Shown here piece after piece: positions 26,154-35,235 of a stretch of DNA of 59,917 bases. Position 1 is the stretch's first letter; the number at the start of each line of letters is the position of its first letter. The position numbers and the translations under genes were made by a program. The notes beneath the pieces are model-generated. The model was not told where the DNA came from, searched no databases, and saw only the letters and a list, made by a program, of their open reading frames with translations. Location of the stretch: positions 1-59,917 of the forward strand of contig CAKPBH010000003.1 in assembly GCA_934140355.1 (NCBI GenBank). Direction: 5' to 3'. This DNA is from an uncultured Bacilli bacterium (GTDB lineage Bacteria; Bacillota_I; Bacilli_A; RF39; UBA660).

Positions 26154-27011
26154 TTATTCTTCACCATCATTATTCAAAGAATTATCATCCAAATTATCAG
26201 ATGTATTTACTTTATCTTCTGTACTAGATAATATTTCATCAACAGAAACCATTTTCGTTTTTTCATTAATGAAATCTTGAATATCCTTACTGCTTACACT
26301 TACTGTTGTATTTTTATCTAATTTTTGAGTATTAGGAACCAAAATCAACTCAACATTATAAGTATTACTTAAATAAATAGCCTTCCTAAATAACAAGTGC
26401 ATATCCTCAGGTAAAGCAAATAACATATAAGCTGGAGTTCTAGCTTCTGTAGTATTTTCAAAAACTCGCTGTCCATCACTACTCTTCATATCCAATATTT
26501 TAATATTACTAATAAATTTTCCAAACATAATAGTACCATCATCAGACTTAGATTTAAAATAAATATTAATAATATCATCAGGCATCATACTATTTGCATA
26601 AGTAGAATTCATATCAACCTTATAACTAATAACCGTTTCATTAGAAGCAACACCACTAAAGGCTGAATTTGAAGTCTTAGAAGAATCAGTTAAAAGATTA
26701 GTATAAAATAAACTGCCCTCAGCTATCATAGCATCATCCTTCGCATATTTTCCTACAATTTGTTCAGAATTAGAATAATAACTTCCTTTGATAAATGCTG
26801 CAGGAACATTCATAAAAGAAATCATATCCGAAGTAACTTTTGTTCTTGGTTGAATAGTTTTATTAGCATATGGTACCTTTGACAACGAAACTTTCTGATT
26901 AATTCTATAATTATATCCAACATACAAAATAATAATGCACAAAACCACCCCAATAATAGTAATAGTATTTTTATTACTAATAAATTTTTTCACTGAACTA
27001 GATAAATTCAT
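26154..27011 (-). CDS. CpaB/RcpC-like SAF-domain protein, copy 1
   Basis: A 285-residue paralogue of the downstream gene, alike along its full length: the helix NKNTITIIGVVLCIII, the SAF-type VPYANKTIQPRTKVTSDMIS, and the C-terminal LPEDMHLLFRKAIYLS and VSVDEILS blocks. Both copies keep the frame and have strong ribosome binding sites, so both are probably used. The differences concentrate in the last 30 residues, which are acidic and disordered. Confidence 0.75.
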   Translation of the reverse strand: MNLSSSVKKFISNKNTITIIGVVLCIIILYVGYNYRINQKVSLSKVPYANKTIQPRTKVTSDMISFMNVPAAFIKGSYYSNSEQIVGKYAKDDAMIAEGSLFYTNLLTDSSKTSNSAFSGVASNETVISYKVDMNSTYANSMMPDDIINIYFKSKSDDGTIMFGKFISNIKILDMKSSDGQRVFENTTEARTPAYMLFALPEDMHLLFRKAIYLSNTYNVELILVPNTQKLDKNTTVSVSSKDIQDFINEKTKMVSVDEILSSTEDKVNTSDNLDDNSLNNDGEE

Positions 27012-27058
27012 TTTTCTACCTCCTCATTCATTCTTTCACCTTTTATAACTCATTTACT

Positions 27059-27514
27059 CTAATCTTCTGGAATACTTTCACCACCAGGAAGTGATTCCTC
27101 ATCATCAAATTCCAAAATACCACTCAATTTATTTTTTATATCTACACTACTCTCAACGTCCGAATCTACCCTTAAACGATATTTATCTGTTTTACTAGTA
27201 GCAACTACACTAACCTTAGGTGGTTTCTCCATAATATCATAAAAAGTTAAAGAATATCCATCGCCAATACCAACTATATTTGCAAAAAAACGCCTAGTAC
27301 AGTTTGCTACAAATTTTTCTTCCATTATCTTTAAGTTTCCCGTTTTTCTATAGTAAGTTAAATCTATTGATTCAAACATAGCTGCCTCTACAGATTCTTT
27401 TAATACATAATATTCACTTTCATCATTGATTGTAATATTTTGAAAATAAACAATAAAAGTTAATCCAAACATTCCTACTAAAACCATTCCTAAACTTAAG
27501 TAAGCATATTTCAT
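27059..27514 (-). CDS. Exported TadE/pseudopilin-like protein
   Basis: A 151-residue protein with an N-terminal membrane helix (AYLSLGMVLVGMFGLTFIVYF) and an exported domain starting with a helix rich in Glu (ESEYYVLKESVEAAMFESID), a pattern that resembles TadE/TadG pseudopilins. The tail is acidic and disordered (DDEESLPGGES). I do not recognise a specific family. It lies between the large secreted protein and the CpaB pair. Confidence 0.5.
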   Translation of the reverse strand: MKYAYLSLGMVLVGMFGLTFIVYFQNITINDESEYYVLKESVEAAMFESIDLTYYRKTGNLKIMEEKFVANCTRRFFANIVGIGDGYSLTFYDIMEKPPKVSVVATSKTDKYRLRVDSDVESSVDIKNKLSGILEFDDEESLPGGESIPED

Positions 27515-27535
27515 TTAGAATTCACCTCCAACATA

Positions 27536-30064
27536 TCATTGTGCCTTATCACAACTTGCGCTATATTCGCCACTCTTACAATGCTTTCCTTGTCTTGTAC
27601 TAAATTTATCCTCAGTAATAAAATTACTATTTCCATCATTAGTCATATCATCATACTTTGAATAATCACCTAAAGTACTTTTTAAGTCTGAAAATCTATT
27701 TTTAAGGAAAAGAGTTTCATAACTAATATTTTGATTTTTAAGCCGTGAAAAACTAGAATCAAATTGAGAATATTCTTTCCAGTTTTTAGGAATATTATTA
27801 TTTGGAAATGGAACAGTTACATCAATTGAACGATATCTAATTTTATTAATTGCATTATTAATATTAACACTACACTGTGCATTATACGAAAGAGTTGCAC
27901 CATCAATTAAACTCAAATTATCAAAATTTACACTAACAAATGGAAAAGAATTACCGCTGGCATTTATAGGAACATAATACTTACTCCCAACATCACCCTT
28001 AACATATTCTTCCTCACTTAAATTCAAATCTGAATATTTAACTTCTCCACTACCATTAGCTTTAAAATAAGCCTGACTAATCTGATAACTAGAGTTAAAA
28101 GTTCGAATATTACCTTCAACCCAATTACTCTTATCTACAGTTCTATTTTTAAATGTTCCGTAGTTTTGGGTAAAATCACTCTTCTTAGCATCATTAGAAT
28201 CTCTAAAATCAACTACATTATCACTATCTAAATCTTGAAGATTCTTTGAAGCTTGTCCTCGAACAAATTGATGATAAAAATTAACATTATAAAGAATTTG
28301 TTGTGAATTTGGCTCTGCATATAAGTAATCTACCCCCGGTTTCAAAGACACTAAAATTGTATCAGTAGGCAGAACATTAGAGGAACTACCACTATCAAAA
28401 GATACATAAATTTTATTATTATACGTATTATTTTCTGAAGTATTTTCTGAATAAGTACCAGCAAAATTCCAAGAAATCTGATTTAGATAGTCATATGCAA
28501 AATTAACACTTCTTCCTGCCTTAACCGTACTACCATTACTAAATCCTTGTAATTGCAAATTTATATTTTGAGTATAATTAACATTTGCAGAAAATTTAAT
28601 GGGAAAATAATAATATTCTGTTCCCCCTTCATTCGTCAAACGTACATTAGAAGAATTAATCTCAATCGTTTTTCCATTTGTTTTGCTTTTAAAATCATCT
28701 ACTGATATTTTATAATAATATGTACTATCAATAGTTTTACCACACGTCAAATTTTTTTGCCAACTATCACAAGACGAATGAGTATCTCCATTACAAACAG
28801 GTGCTACCAAATTAACCGGTTCAGGAGTATTTGAATATGAACAAGTTTTACTATCATATTGCCCACAGCCACTACCAATACAATACTGAGCTGTATCAAA
28901 ACATGTCTCTTCTACTTTCTCTTTAAACGCTAACGTCAAGCGTCCTTTACTTTTTACCCAAGATGTCCAAGCCCATCCAGTCTCATGATCTTCACTCGTA
29001 ATATGAATTAACCTTCCTTTAAACTGTCCTGCTCCATCACCTTTATAATTTGCATATTTATGAAATTCTTCAAAACTATCCACTTCATAATCTATACCAT
29101 AAGTAAAACAATTATTACCATAACTTCCAGAAAGTTTCTGAAATTTTCCAGGATTGCCTAGTCCACTCGAATTAGATGGTTGTCCCCTTGAAATATCAAC
29201 ATACCCACGAGCAAACGTCGCAGTAAAACGAACTGTATCGCTCATTCCACCCACTGTAACACTTCTTCTAACTCCAACAGTTTTTTGTATTCCATCAAAA
29301 TTCCGAGTTTCATTAGAATTTTTTGAATAAGTTTTATTACTTTGACCACTTTTTGCATTACATTTTTGATCAAAAATACTATCACAAGCGTCAGGATAAA
29401 AACCAATTTCTGCAGAATCAACTTTAGGTACAAGCTTATTACCACTTTTACCAACAACTCTTACAACTATACGAAATTGAATGTTAGATTCTCCAAATTT
29501 GTTTTGAAGATCACTCAAGGATATCCTAGTACTAAATCCAACATTTTTATAAACACAATGTCCCCCCTCTTTTCCAGCAGGACCATTTGCAAGACATGAA
29601 TCCAACTCACGTTTACCCCCTACGACCCTGTTTTCATAGTAACGCTTACTACTAAGTTTACAAGCATCATCTGTACATCGCATAAAATATAAATTGTAAG
29701 TACTATTATCTGTAACCTCTTGACTATAACACTTTTTTCCTCTTTTACATCTAGGATTATTGGCATCTTCATTATAAACAGTATTCCAATTACCTGAATA
29801 TGCTACAACCCAAACTGTACGATTTGCTATTTCTTTTGACACACCATCTGCGCTTCCAAGGTTGTCCATATGATTTAATGCAGCCCATCCAGCAAAAGTA
29901 ACATAGTTTTTTGTCACTTTAAATTTTGTAATCTCATAAGTAACTTTATAATTACCATCTTCATCTTCAGGACTAGCATTACAATTTCCAGCAAAAACAC
30001 TACTAAAAGGAAATAAAATTAAACAAAAGAAGACAATTATTTTATATTTTTTATACTTCATCAT
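27536..30064 (-). CDS. Large secreted Cys-rich protein of the Tad-like operon
   Basis: An 842-residue protein with a signal peptide (KYKIIVFFCLILFPFSSVFA, cleavage after about residue 25) and no membrane anchor, LPXTG motif or lipobox. It has more than twenty cysteines, many in close pairs (CDSIFDQKC, CIGSGCGQYDSKTC), so it is probably disulfide-bonded. The N-terminal 200 residues include the motif VTFAGWAALNHMDN and look beta-rich. It may be a tip adhesin or the machine's cargo; that is inference from the operon alone. Its ATG overlaps the stop of the gene before. Confidence 0.6.
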   Translation of the reverse strand: MMKYKKYKIIVFFCLILFPFSSVFAGNCNASPEDEDGNYKVTYEITKFKVTKNYVTFAGWAALNHMDNLGSADGVSKEIANRTVWVVAYSGNWNTVYNEDANNPRCKRGKKCYSQEVTDNSTYNLYFMRCTDDACKLSSKRYYENRVVGGKRELDSCLANGPAGKEGGHCVYKNVGFSTRISLSDLQNKFGESNIQFRIVVRVVGKSGNKLVPKVDSAEIGFYPDACDSIFDQKCNAKSGQSNKTYSKNSNETRNFDGIQKTVGVRRSVTVGGMSDTVRFTATFARGYVDISRGQPSNSSGLGNPGKFQKLSGSYGNNCFTYGIDYEVDSFEEFHKYANYKGDGAGQFKGRLIHITSEDHETGWAWTSWVKSKGRLTLAFKEKVEETCFDTAQYCIGSGCGQYDSKTCSYSNTPEPVNLVAPVCNGDTHSSCDSWQKNLTCGKTIDSTYYYKISVDDFKSKTNGKTIEINSSNVRLTNEGGTEYYYFPIKFSANVNYTQNINLQLQGFSNGSTVKAGRSVNFAYDYLNQISWNFAGTYSENTSENNTYNNKIYVSFDSGSSSNVLPTDTILVSLKPGVDYLYAEPNSQQILYNVNFYHQFVRGQASKNLQDLDSDNVVDFRDSNDAKKSDFTQNYGTFKNRTVDKSNWVEGNIRTFNSSYQISQAYFKANGSGEVKYSDLNLSEEEYVKGDVGSKYYVPINASGNSFPFVSVNFDNLSLIDGATLSYNAQCSVNINNAINKIRYRSIDVTVPFPNNNIPKNWKEYSQFDSSFSRLKNQNISYETLFLKNRFSDLKSTLGDYSKYDDMTNDGNSNFITEDKFSTRQGKHCKSGEYSASCDKAQ

Positions 30065-30765
30065 TCTAACCTCCTTCTTTTCATAAAACGATAAATTAAA
30101 TAACCAATAATTCCCAAAACAAAAAGTCCTAAAGTAATCACTAAAATAATAAAATAAGGTTTTTGAAACAAATAACTAACTCGTTCCCAAAAACTAGGAT
30201 TATCTTCTTCTTCAATCAAATATTGTTCAACAATATCAAAAAAATTCTGATTCTTATTTTTTTCCTCTTTAGAAATTGTTTTTTGACAAATCGGTATATT
30301 AATCCCCTTCTCACGAATTGCTTCACACTCATCCGTATAATAATAGTCATTTAAAACAGGTAACTCTAAATTTATACTTCTTAAAGGAACAGAAAAATAA
30401 CACTCTGTAGAATAAAATTTTAAAACTAAATCGCCATTAGTATTTTCCACATAATAAGTAACTACCCCATCTTTTGAATCAGAATAATTAAACTTGTTAT
30501 TAATATTACCTTGACTAATAAAATAAATATCTTCCCCCATACCAGAAACAGTAATCATATAATTATATCCATGCAATCTAATTTCCTCAGAAGTAATTGA
30601 ATCATCATCTAAATCTAAAAACTCATAATGAACTTCAATATTTTTAACTTCCTGTTTCAACCTTAAATACGTCTCATCACTACAAACATCAGCTTGAACA
30701 TTTAATGAAAAAGTAAAAAAATAGCATAAAATAAGCAAACAAAAACATTGAATTTTTCTATGCAT
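30061..30765 (-). CDS. Signal-peptide, single-pass membrane protein at the head of the Tad-like operon
   Basis: A 234-residue protein started at ATG 30765 (AGAGAGGAGTATTTTT before it). A signal peptide ends near the sequence LNVQADVC. The exported part of about 160 residues has cysteines (VCSDE, TECYF, DECEA, ICQKT). A C-terminal helix (PYFIILVITLGLFVLGIIGYLIY) is followed by the stop-transfer MKRRRLE, so the domain faces outside. Family unknown. It could anchor the 842-residue protein, with which it overlaps by 4 bp. Confidence 0.6.
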   Translation of the reverse strand: MHRKIQCFCLLILCYFFTFSLNVQADVCSDETYLRLKQEVKNIEVHYEFLDLDDDSITSEEIRLHGYNYMITVSGMGEDIYFISQGNINNKFNYSDSKDGVVTYYVENTNGDLVLKFYSTECYFSVPLRSINLELPVLNDYYYTDECEAIREKGINIPICQKTISKEEKNKNQNFFDIVEQYLIEEEDNPSFWERVSYLFQKPYFIILVITLGLFVLGIIGYLIYRFMKRRRLE

Positions 30766-30803
30766 AAAAATACTCCTCTCTACCAATCCCATATCCTAAT
30801 AAC

Positions 30804-30831
30804 ATCATAACATTTTTTAAGAAAAAATCAA
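30804..30831 (-). promoter_or_regulatory. Promoter of the Tad-like operon
   Basis: On the minus strand TTGATT (30826-30831) and TATGAT (30804-30809), spacer 16 bp, about 38 bp before the ATG at 30765. No other promoter-like gap exists down to the terminator at 20017, so twelve genes appear to share it. Confidence 0.65.
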
Positions 30832-30941
30832 ACTATTTAAATTAAAAAAATAATTTTTTTGTTACAATTTAGTCAAGAAATCAAAAAAGAAAATAATTCT
30901 TTACTCATCTTTATTATTTAGCGAGCAAATTATCACTTTAG

Positions 30942-30977
30942 AGAATTTAAAATAGCAAATTTTACCTTTTAAATTCT
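30942..30977 (-). terminator. Inverted repeat after yunB, possible terminator
   Basis: An 11-bp perfect stem (AGAATTTAAAA at 30942-30952, complement at 30967-30977) that begins in the stop codon of yunB. The T run after it is poor, so termination is uncertain. Confidence 0.4.
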
Positions 30978-31761
30978 ATTCTCTAAAAGTACTTTTCTCC
31001 CCACTAGAACCCAAATAATAACTAGGAACCTCCCCACTTACAATTTCCATAGTCAAAGGAATTCTCTTAACAACAGCAACCTTTTTAGACAAAAAAGGCA
31101 TTTGAATCACAAACTGAACCTTAACCTTAACATAAACCTCAACCATAGCATTATTTACCCCATAATTTTTAATCTTAGACTCAACATCCATAAAAACATC
31201 CTGAATAATACTCAAATTAAGCGGAATCCTAGGTCCCACATTAGCAAGCAAAGAATTCCCCGTAGCACTTCCCATTGAAACCGAAAATAAAATTCCCTCT
31301 TTCATCTTCCTAGAATAAGAACTAGAAATTCCCGTCTCTGGCAAATCTAACTTAGAAAAATCTCCCCGAACCATAGCATTAAAATCCCGTGTTAAAACAT
31401 CCGTTAAATCAACCATTACCTGATTTAACTTTTTCGTATCATAACGAATTAACTCAATTCCTCCATTCTCCTTCCGAATAACCTCCAAAACATCTCCAAC
31501 CTCATGGTTACTCAAATATTTCCTTACCCCATTATTCATTACCAAAACCGACAAACTCTCCACCTCATCCTCAGCACAAGTAATCAATCCCGGTCCCAAT
31601 ACCCGATTAAAATAAGAAAGAAACCAAAAAGCACCCATCACACTCAAAATCATCAAAAATAAAAAAAAGCCCCCAAAATAATTTTTCTTTTTTTTCTTTT
31701 TAAACTTAAAATACTTATTCATACTAAAATATATGAAAAATAGAAAAAATAAAGTCATCAA
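30976..31761 (-). CDS. yunB: Sporulation protein YunB
   Basis: A 261-residue protein with a lysine-rich N-terminus, one membrane helix (GFFLFLMILSVMGAFWFLSYF) and an exported domain. The family patterns are clear: a conserved NVGPRIPLNLS segment, NNAMVEVYVKVKVQFVI, and the late KRIPLTMEIVSGEVPSYY. In Bacillus, yunB mutants sporulate poorly. The start is uncertain: an internal Met at residue 14 (31722) is also possible, and neither has a good ribosome binding site. It is a single gene divergent from recU. Confidence 0.85.
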   Translation of the reverse strand: MMTLFFLFFIYFSMNKYFKFKKKKKKNYFGGFFLFLMILSVMGAFWFLSYFNRVLGPGLITCAEDEVESLSVLVMNNGVRKYLSNHEVGDVLEVIRKENGGIELIRYDTKKLNQVMVDLTDVLTRDFNAMVRGDFSKLDLPETGISSSYSRKMKEGILFSVSMGSATGNSLLANVGPRIPLNLSIIQDVFMDVESKIKNYGVNNAMVEVYVKVKVQFVIQMPFLSKKVAVVKRIPLTMEIVSGEVPSYYLGSSGEKSTFRE

Positions 31762-31831
31762 TACTTTACACTATTAGACATAAAAATAATTTAAGTATTG
31801 TAAAATCTAGCAAAATCATATCATTTTATAG

Positions 31832-31850
31832 TATAATGTAAAAAAGGTGA
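31832..31850 (+). promoter_or_regulatory. -10 box and ribosome binding site of recU
   Basis: TATAAT at 31832-31837, then AAAGGTGATG near 31843-31852 before the ATG at 31857. A -35 box at the right spacing is poor. Confidence 0.5.
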
Positions 31851-31856
31851 TGACCC

Positions 31857-32411
31857 ATGAACTTACAAAGTTATTTTAAAAAAAACATTTACGCAAACAG
31901 AGGAATGACTTTAGAAGATGACATTAATCAAACAAATGAATATTATAAAATACACGACATTGCTATTATCTATAAAAAACCTACGCCGATTCAAGTAGTT
32001 CAAGTAGAATATCCAAAAAATAAAATTAAGGAAGCTTACTTCAATGAGCCATCCACTCTAGATTATACAGGAATCTATAAAGGAAAATATCTAGAATTTG
32101 ATGCAAAAGAAACAATAAGTAAAACAAGTTTCCCACTTTCCAATATTCACAAGCACCAATTAGAACACATCAAAAGAATCATCAACCATGATGGAATCGC
32201 CTATTTAATTGTAAGATTCTCTAGTCTTAATCAAACATTTCTCCTACTAGGAGAAGATTTATTAAACTTCATCGATACAATGAACAGAAAATCAATTCCT
32301 TTAGAGTACTTTCAAAAAAATGGCTACCGCATCGAAATGAAATATGCACCAAGACTAGACTATATTAAAATAATTGATAAAATATTAAAAATTAAAGGAT
32401 GTGAAATTTAA
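31857..32411 (+). CDS. recU: Holliday junction resolvase RecU
   Basis: A 184-residue nuclease that cuts Holliday junctions in Bacillota. NRGM at 14-17 and the core STLDYTGIYKGKYLEFDAKET follow the RecU pattern with the catalytic Asp near 69, acidic residues at 80-82 and Lys at 84. The usual motif is FEAKET; here the second acidic residue is Asp (FDAKET). The later SFPLSNIHKHQLEH is also typical. The stop TAATG overlaps the ponA start, the conserved recU-ponA pair. Confidence 0.93.
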   Translation: MNLQSYFKKNIYANRGMTLEDDINQTNEYYKIHDIAIIYKKPTPIQVVQVEYPKNKIKEAYFNEPSTLDYTGIYKGKYLEFDAKETISKTSFPLSNIHKHQLEHIKRIINHDGIAYLIVRFSSLNQTFLLLGEDLLNFIDTMNRKSIPLEYFQKNGYRIEMKYAPRLDYIKIIDKILKIKGCEI

Positions 32412-35203
32412 TGGAAAAAATAACAAAAAAGAGGAAAAAAAGAAAAACTACTTCTAACAAAATCAATAAATCCAAAAAAAATAATCATTTAGATAAAAAG
32501 AAACAAAAAAGAAGTTTTTGGAAAAAAGTTCTTAGCTTCTTCATCGTTTGTGGTTGCCTTGGCATCTTTAGTATATTCGCCTTTTTCATTTATATCGTTG
32601 CTAGCTGCGGAGAATTTAATCCAAATGCCTTAGCCAACCAAGATCAAACCATCATCTATGACAAAGACAATAATATCATTGGCAAACTAGGAATGGAAAA
32701 AAGAGAATCTGTAACCTATGATAAACTACCACAGGTTTTAGTTGACGCCATCGTTGCCACAGAAGATTCTAGATTCTTCCAACACAACGGTGTCGATGGA
32801 GCTAGATTCCTAAAAGCATCCATTGGCCAAGTTTTAGGAAACTCCAGCGCCGGCGGTGCCTCTACCCTTACCATGCAAGTAGTAAAAAACAATCTAACAT
32901 CAACCGAAAGAAACGGAATAGAAGGAATTATTCGTAAATTTAAAGATGTCTATATTTCAGTATTCTTCATGGAAAAAAAATATACCAAAGAAGAAATTAT
33001 GGAATTTTATGTAAATGACAGTCTTTTAGGAGGAAATGTCTATGGTGTAGAAGAAGCAAGTAAGTATTACTTTGGCAAATCTGTATCTGACTTAAGCCTA
33101 CCAGAAGCAGCCATTATCGCCGGATTATTCCAATCTCCCAACGGAGATAACCCATATAAAAATCCAGAAAGAACAAAAAAACGTGTAAACACAGTTTTAA
33201 AACTAATGGTAAGACACGGTTATATTACCCAAGAAGAAGCAGATATTGCCTCTAGCATTGATATTTCTTCCCTACTAGTAGGAACAAGTGAAACAAATAA
33301 CTATCAAGGATTTATCGATACTGTAGTTTCTGAAGTAATCAAAAAAACCAAACAAGACCCTGCTTTAGTATCCATGGAAATCCACACAACAATGGATGCA
33401 AGCATCCAAAATGGAATCAATAAAATTTTAGCGGGAGAAGGATACAAATGGAAAGACGATAAAGTTCAAGCGGGAATTACTATTGTTGATGTAAAAACCG
33501 GTGCAATATCAGCAATCGGTGCCGGAAGAAATCGAACTGGCGAAAGAGAATGGAACTATGCTACTCAAGAGAAAAGACAACCAGGATCTACCGCTAAACC
33601 AATATTTGCCTATGCTCCTGGATTTGAATACGATAATTTTTCCACTTATCAATTATTCAATGATGAAGAATGGCAATACACCGATGGAACACCTTTTAAT
33701 AACTGGGATTCTGGTTACAAAGGATTGATGACTCTTCGAGATGCCCTTAGTATTTCTAGAAATGTTCCCGCTGTAAAAGCCCTACAAACCGTCCAAAAAG
33801 ATGTTGGAAACAAAAAAATTGTAAACTTTGTAGAAGGTTTAGGAATTACCCTAAAAGATCATACAGCATACGAATCCTATGCAATTGGAGGATTAGACCC
33901 TGGAGTTACTACAACGCAAATGGCCGGAGCTTATGCCGCATTTGCAAATGGAGGCTATTATACTGAGCCATACACTGTAACCTCTATTACTTATCGTAGT
34001 TCAGGAAAAACAACTGAATTTGAAAATAAAAAAACACAAGCCATGAAAGACTCAACAGCTTATCTAATCACAAACGTTCTAGAATATGCTGCCCACTACG
34101 GATTTAGTGGCGGAACATCTGGTTACCGAGGAACAGTAGCAGCCAAAACAGGTACATCAAACTTTGATGAAGCCACAATGACTGCCAAAAAACTACCTGG
34201 TAGCGCAGTAAATGATTTATGGACAGTAGCCTATACTCCACAATATTCAATTGCCCTATGGTATGGATACGCATTCAAAGATATCTCAAGCCAATATTAC
34301 AACTCTGCCGGAACCCCTAAAGACACTCTAATGGCTGCCATCATGAAAAATATCCCTGTCACAACTGAAAAATTTAACCAACCATCTAGCGTAATTCAAG
34401 CACAAGTAGAAGCAGAAACATGGCCAGCAGCAAAACCTAGTCAATATACTCCAGAATCATTAATTAAAACAGAATACTTTATCTCTGGAACAGAACCAAC
34501 CGAAGAATCAAAAAGATTCGCTAAACTAGATGACGTAACTAATCTAAAGGCAACCTCATCAGGAAATACCGTAAAATTATCTTGGGAACACAAAACACCA
34601 GATATTGTTAGTCAAGAATACTTAAACAAATACTTCAGCCAATCTGTCTTTGGAAATGGTACAAGTAAATTTGTCCAAGATAGACTTTCTTATAACAATG
34701 ACATATTAGGCGGACTTGGGTATGGAATTTACGCTAAAACTGCATCTGGATTAAACTTCATTGCCTTTACCACCGATAAAAGTTATACTTACCACGGCAA
34801 TAGTAATGTAAACGCCCTAGTCGTAAAAGTAGAATATAGAAACTTTAAAAATAACGCTTCTAACGGTGTTAGCACAAACGTATCCCTTTCAGGAAATAAA
34901 AACGACAATGACTCCACTTCCAGTGATTTAAAAATAACCGTTATAGGCGGAAATATTACATTATCCCCTGGTGAAACCTATACAGAAGCTGGAATTAGCA
35001 TAACCTACGGTGGAAAAGACATTTCATCTAAAGCAAAAATAGAATATTCCTTAAATGGAACAAAATATGATTCCCTAGCTAGTTTAGAAACAGAAGTAAA
35101 TAACTTATCAGAATCAGGAACCATTACCTACAAAGTAACTTATAAACTAGAAAACGGAGAAACAATAACAAAAACAGCAACAAGAAAAATAACTATAGAA
35201 TAG
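32411..35203 (+). CDS. ponA: Class A penicillin-binding protein 1A (PBP1)
   Basis: A 930-residue bifunctional peptidoglycan synthase. A very basic cytoplasmic tail (1-40) precedes the membrane helix (about 42-65). The GT51 domain has the catalytic motif ATEDSRFFQHNGVD and the later GGASTLTMQ. The transpeptidase domain has the SXXK motif in PGSTAKP, the SRN motif in SISRNVP and KTGTS. From about residue 700 come fibronectin- and Ig-like domains and a Ser/Asp linker (NDNDSTSSD), as in other Bacillota PBP1. It polymerises and crosslinks the cell wall at the membrane. Confidence 0.96.
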   Translation: MEKITKKRKKRKTTSNKINKSKKNNHLDKKKQKRSFWKKVLSFFIVCGCLGIFSIFAFFIYIVASCGEFNPNALANQDQTIIYDKDNNIIGKLGMEKRESVTYDKLPQVLVDAIVATEDSRFFQHNGVDGARFLKASIGQVLGNSSAGGASTLTMQVVKNNLTSTERNGIEGIIRKFKDVYISVFFMEKKYTKEEIMEFYVNDSLLGGNVYGVEEASKYYFGKSVSDLSLPEAAIIAGLFQSPNGDNPYKNPERTKKRVNTVLKLMVRHGYITQEEADIASSIDISSLLVGTSETNNYQGFIDTVVSEVIKKTKQDPALVSMEIHTTMDASIQNGINKILAGEGYKWKDDKVQAGITIVDVKTGAISAIGAGRNRTGEREWNYATQEKRQPGSTAKPIFAYAPGFEYDNFSTYQLFNDEEWQYTDGTPFNNWDSGYKGLMTLRDALSISRNVPAVKALQTVQKDVGNKKIVNFVEGLGITLKDHTAYESYAIGGLDPGVTTTQMAGAYAAFANGGYYTEPYTVTSITYRSSGKTTEFENKKTQAMKDSTAYLITNVLEYAAHYGFSGGTSGYRGTVAAKTGTSNFDEATMTAKKLPGSAVNDLWTVAYTPQYSIALWYGYAFKDISSQYYNSAGTPKDTLMAAIMKNIPVTTEKFNQPSSVIQAQVEAETWPAAKPSQYTPESLIKTEYFISGTEPTEESKRFAKLDDVTNLKATSSGNTVKLSWEHKTPDIVSQEYLNKYFSQSVFGNGTSKFVQDRLSYNNDILGGLGYGIYAKTASGLNFIAFTTDKSYTYHGNSNVNALVVKVEYRNFKNNASNGVSTNVSLSGNKNDNDSTSSDLKITVIGGNITLSPGETYTEAGISITYGGKDISSKAKIEYSLNGTKYDSLASLETEVNNLSESGTITYKVTYKLENGETITKTATRKITIE

Positions 35204-35204
35204 C

Positions 35205-35235
35205 AAAAGTTCATTAGAAAACCTAATGAACTTTT
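35205..35235. terminator. Bidirectional terminator between ponA and the lipoprotein gene
   Basis: A perfect 13-bp stem (AAAAGTTCATTAG at 35205-35217, complement at 35223-35235) with a 5-nt loop and T runs on both sides. It starts 2 bp after the ponA stop codon. Confidence 0.9.

Noticed and set aside
27536..30064. Sortase-anchored adhesin
   Set aside because: No LPXTG-like motif, hydrophobic tail or positively charged end is present at the C-terminus.
30861..30882. GTTACAATTTAGTCAAG resembling one end of element B
   Set aside because: No matching second end at the expected distance; that position is inside yunB. Two mismatches in the 13-bp end make chance likely.
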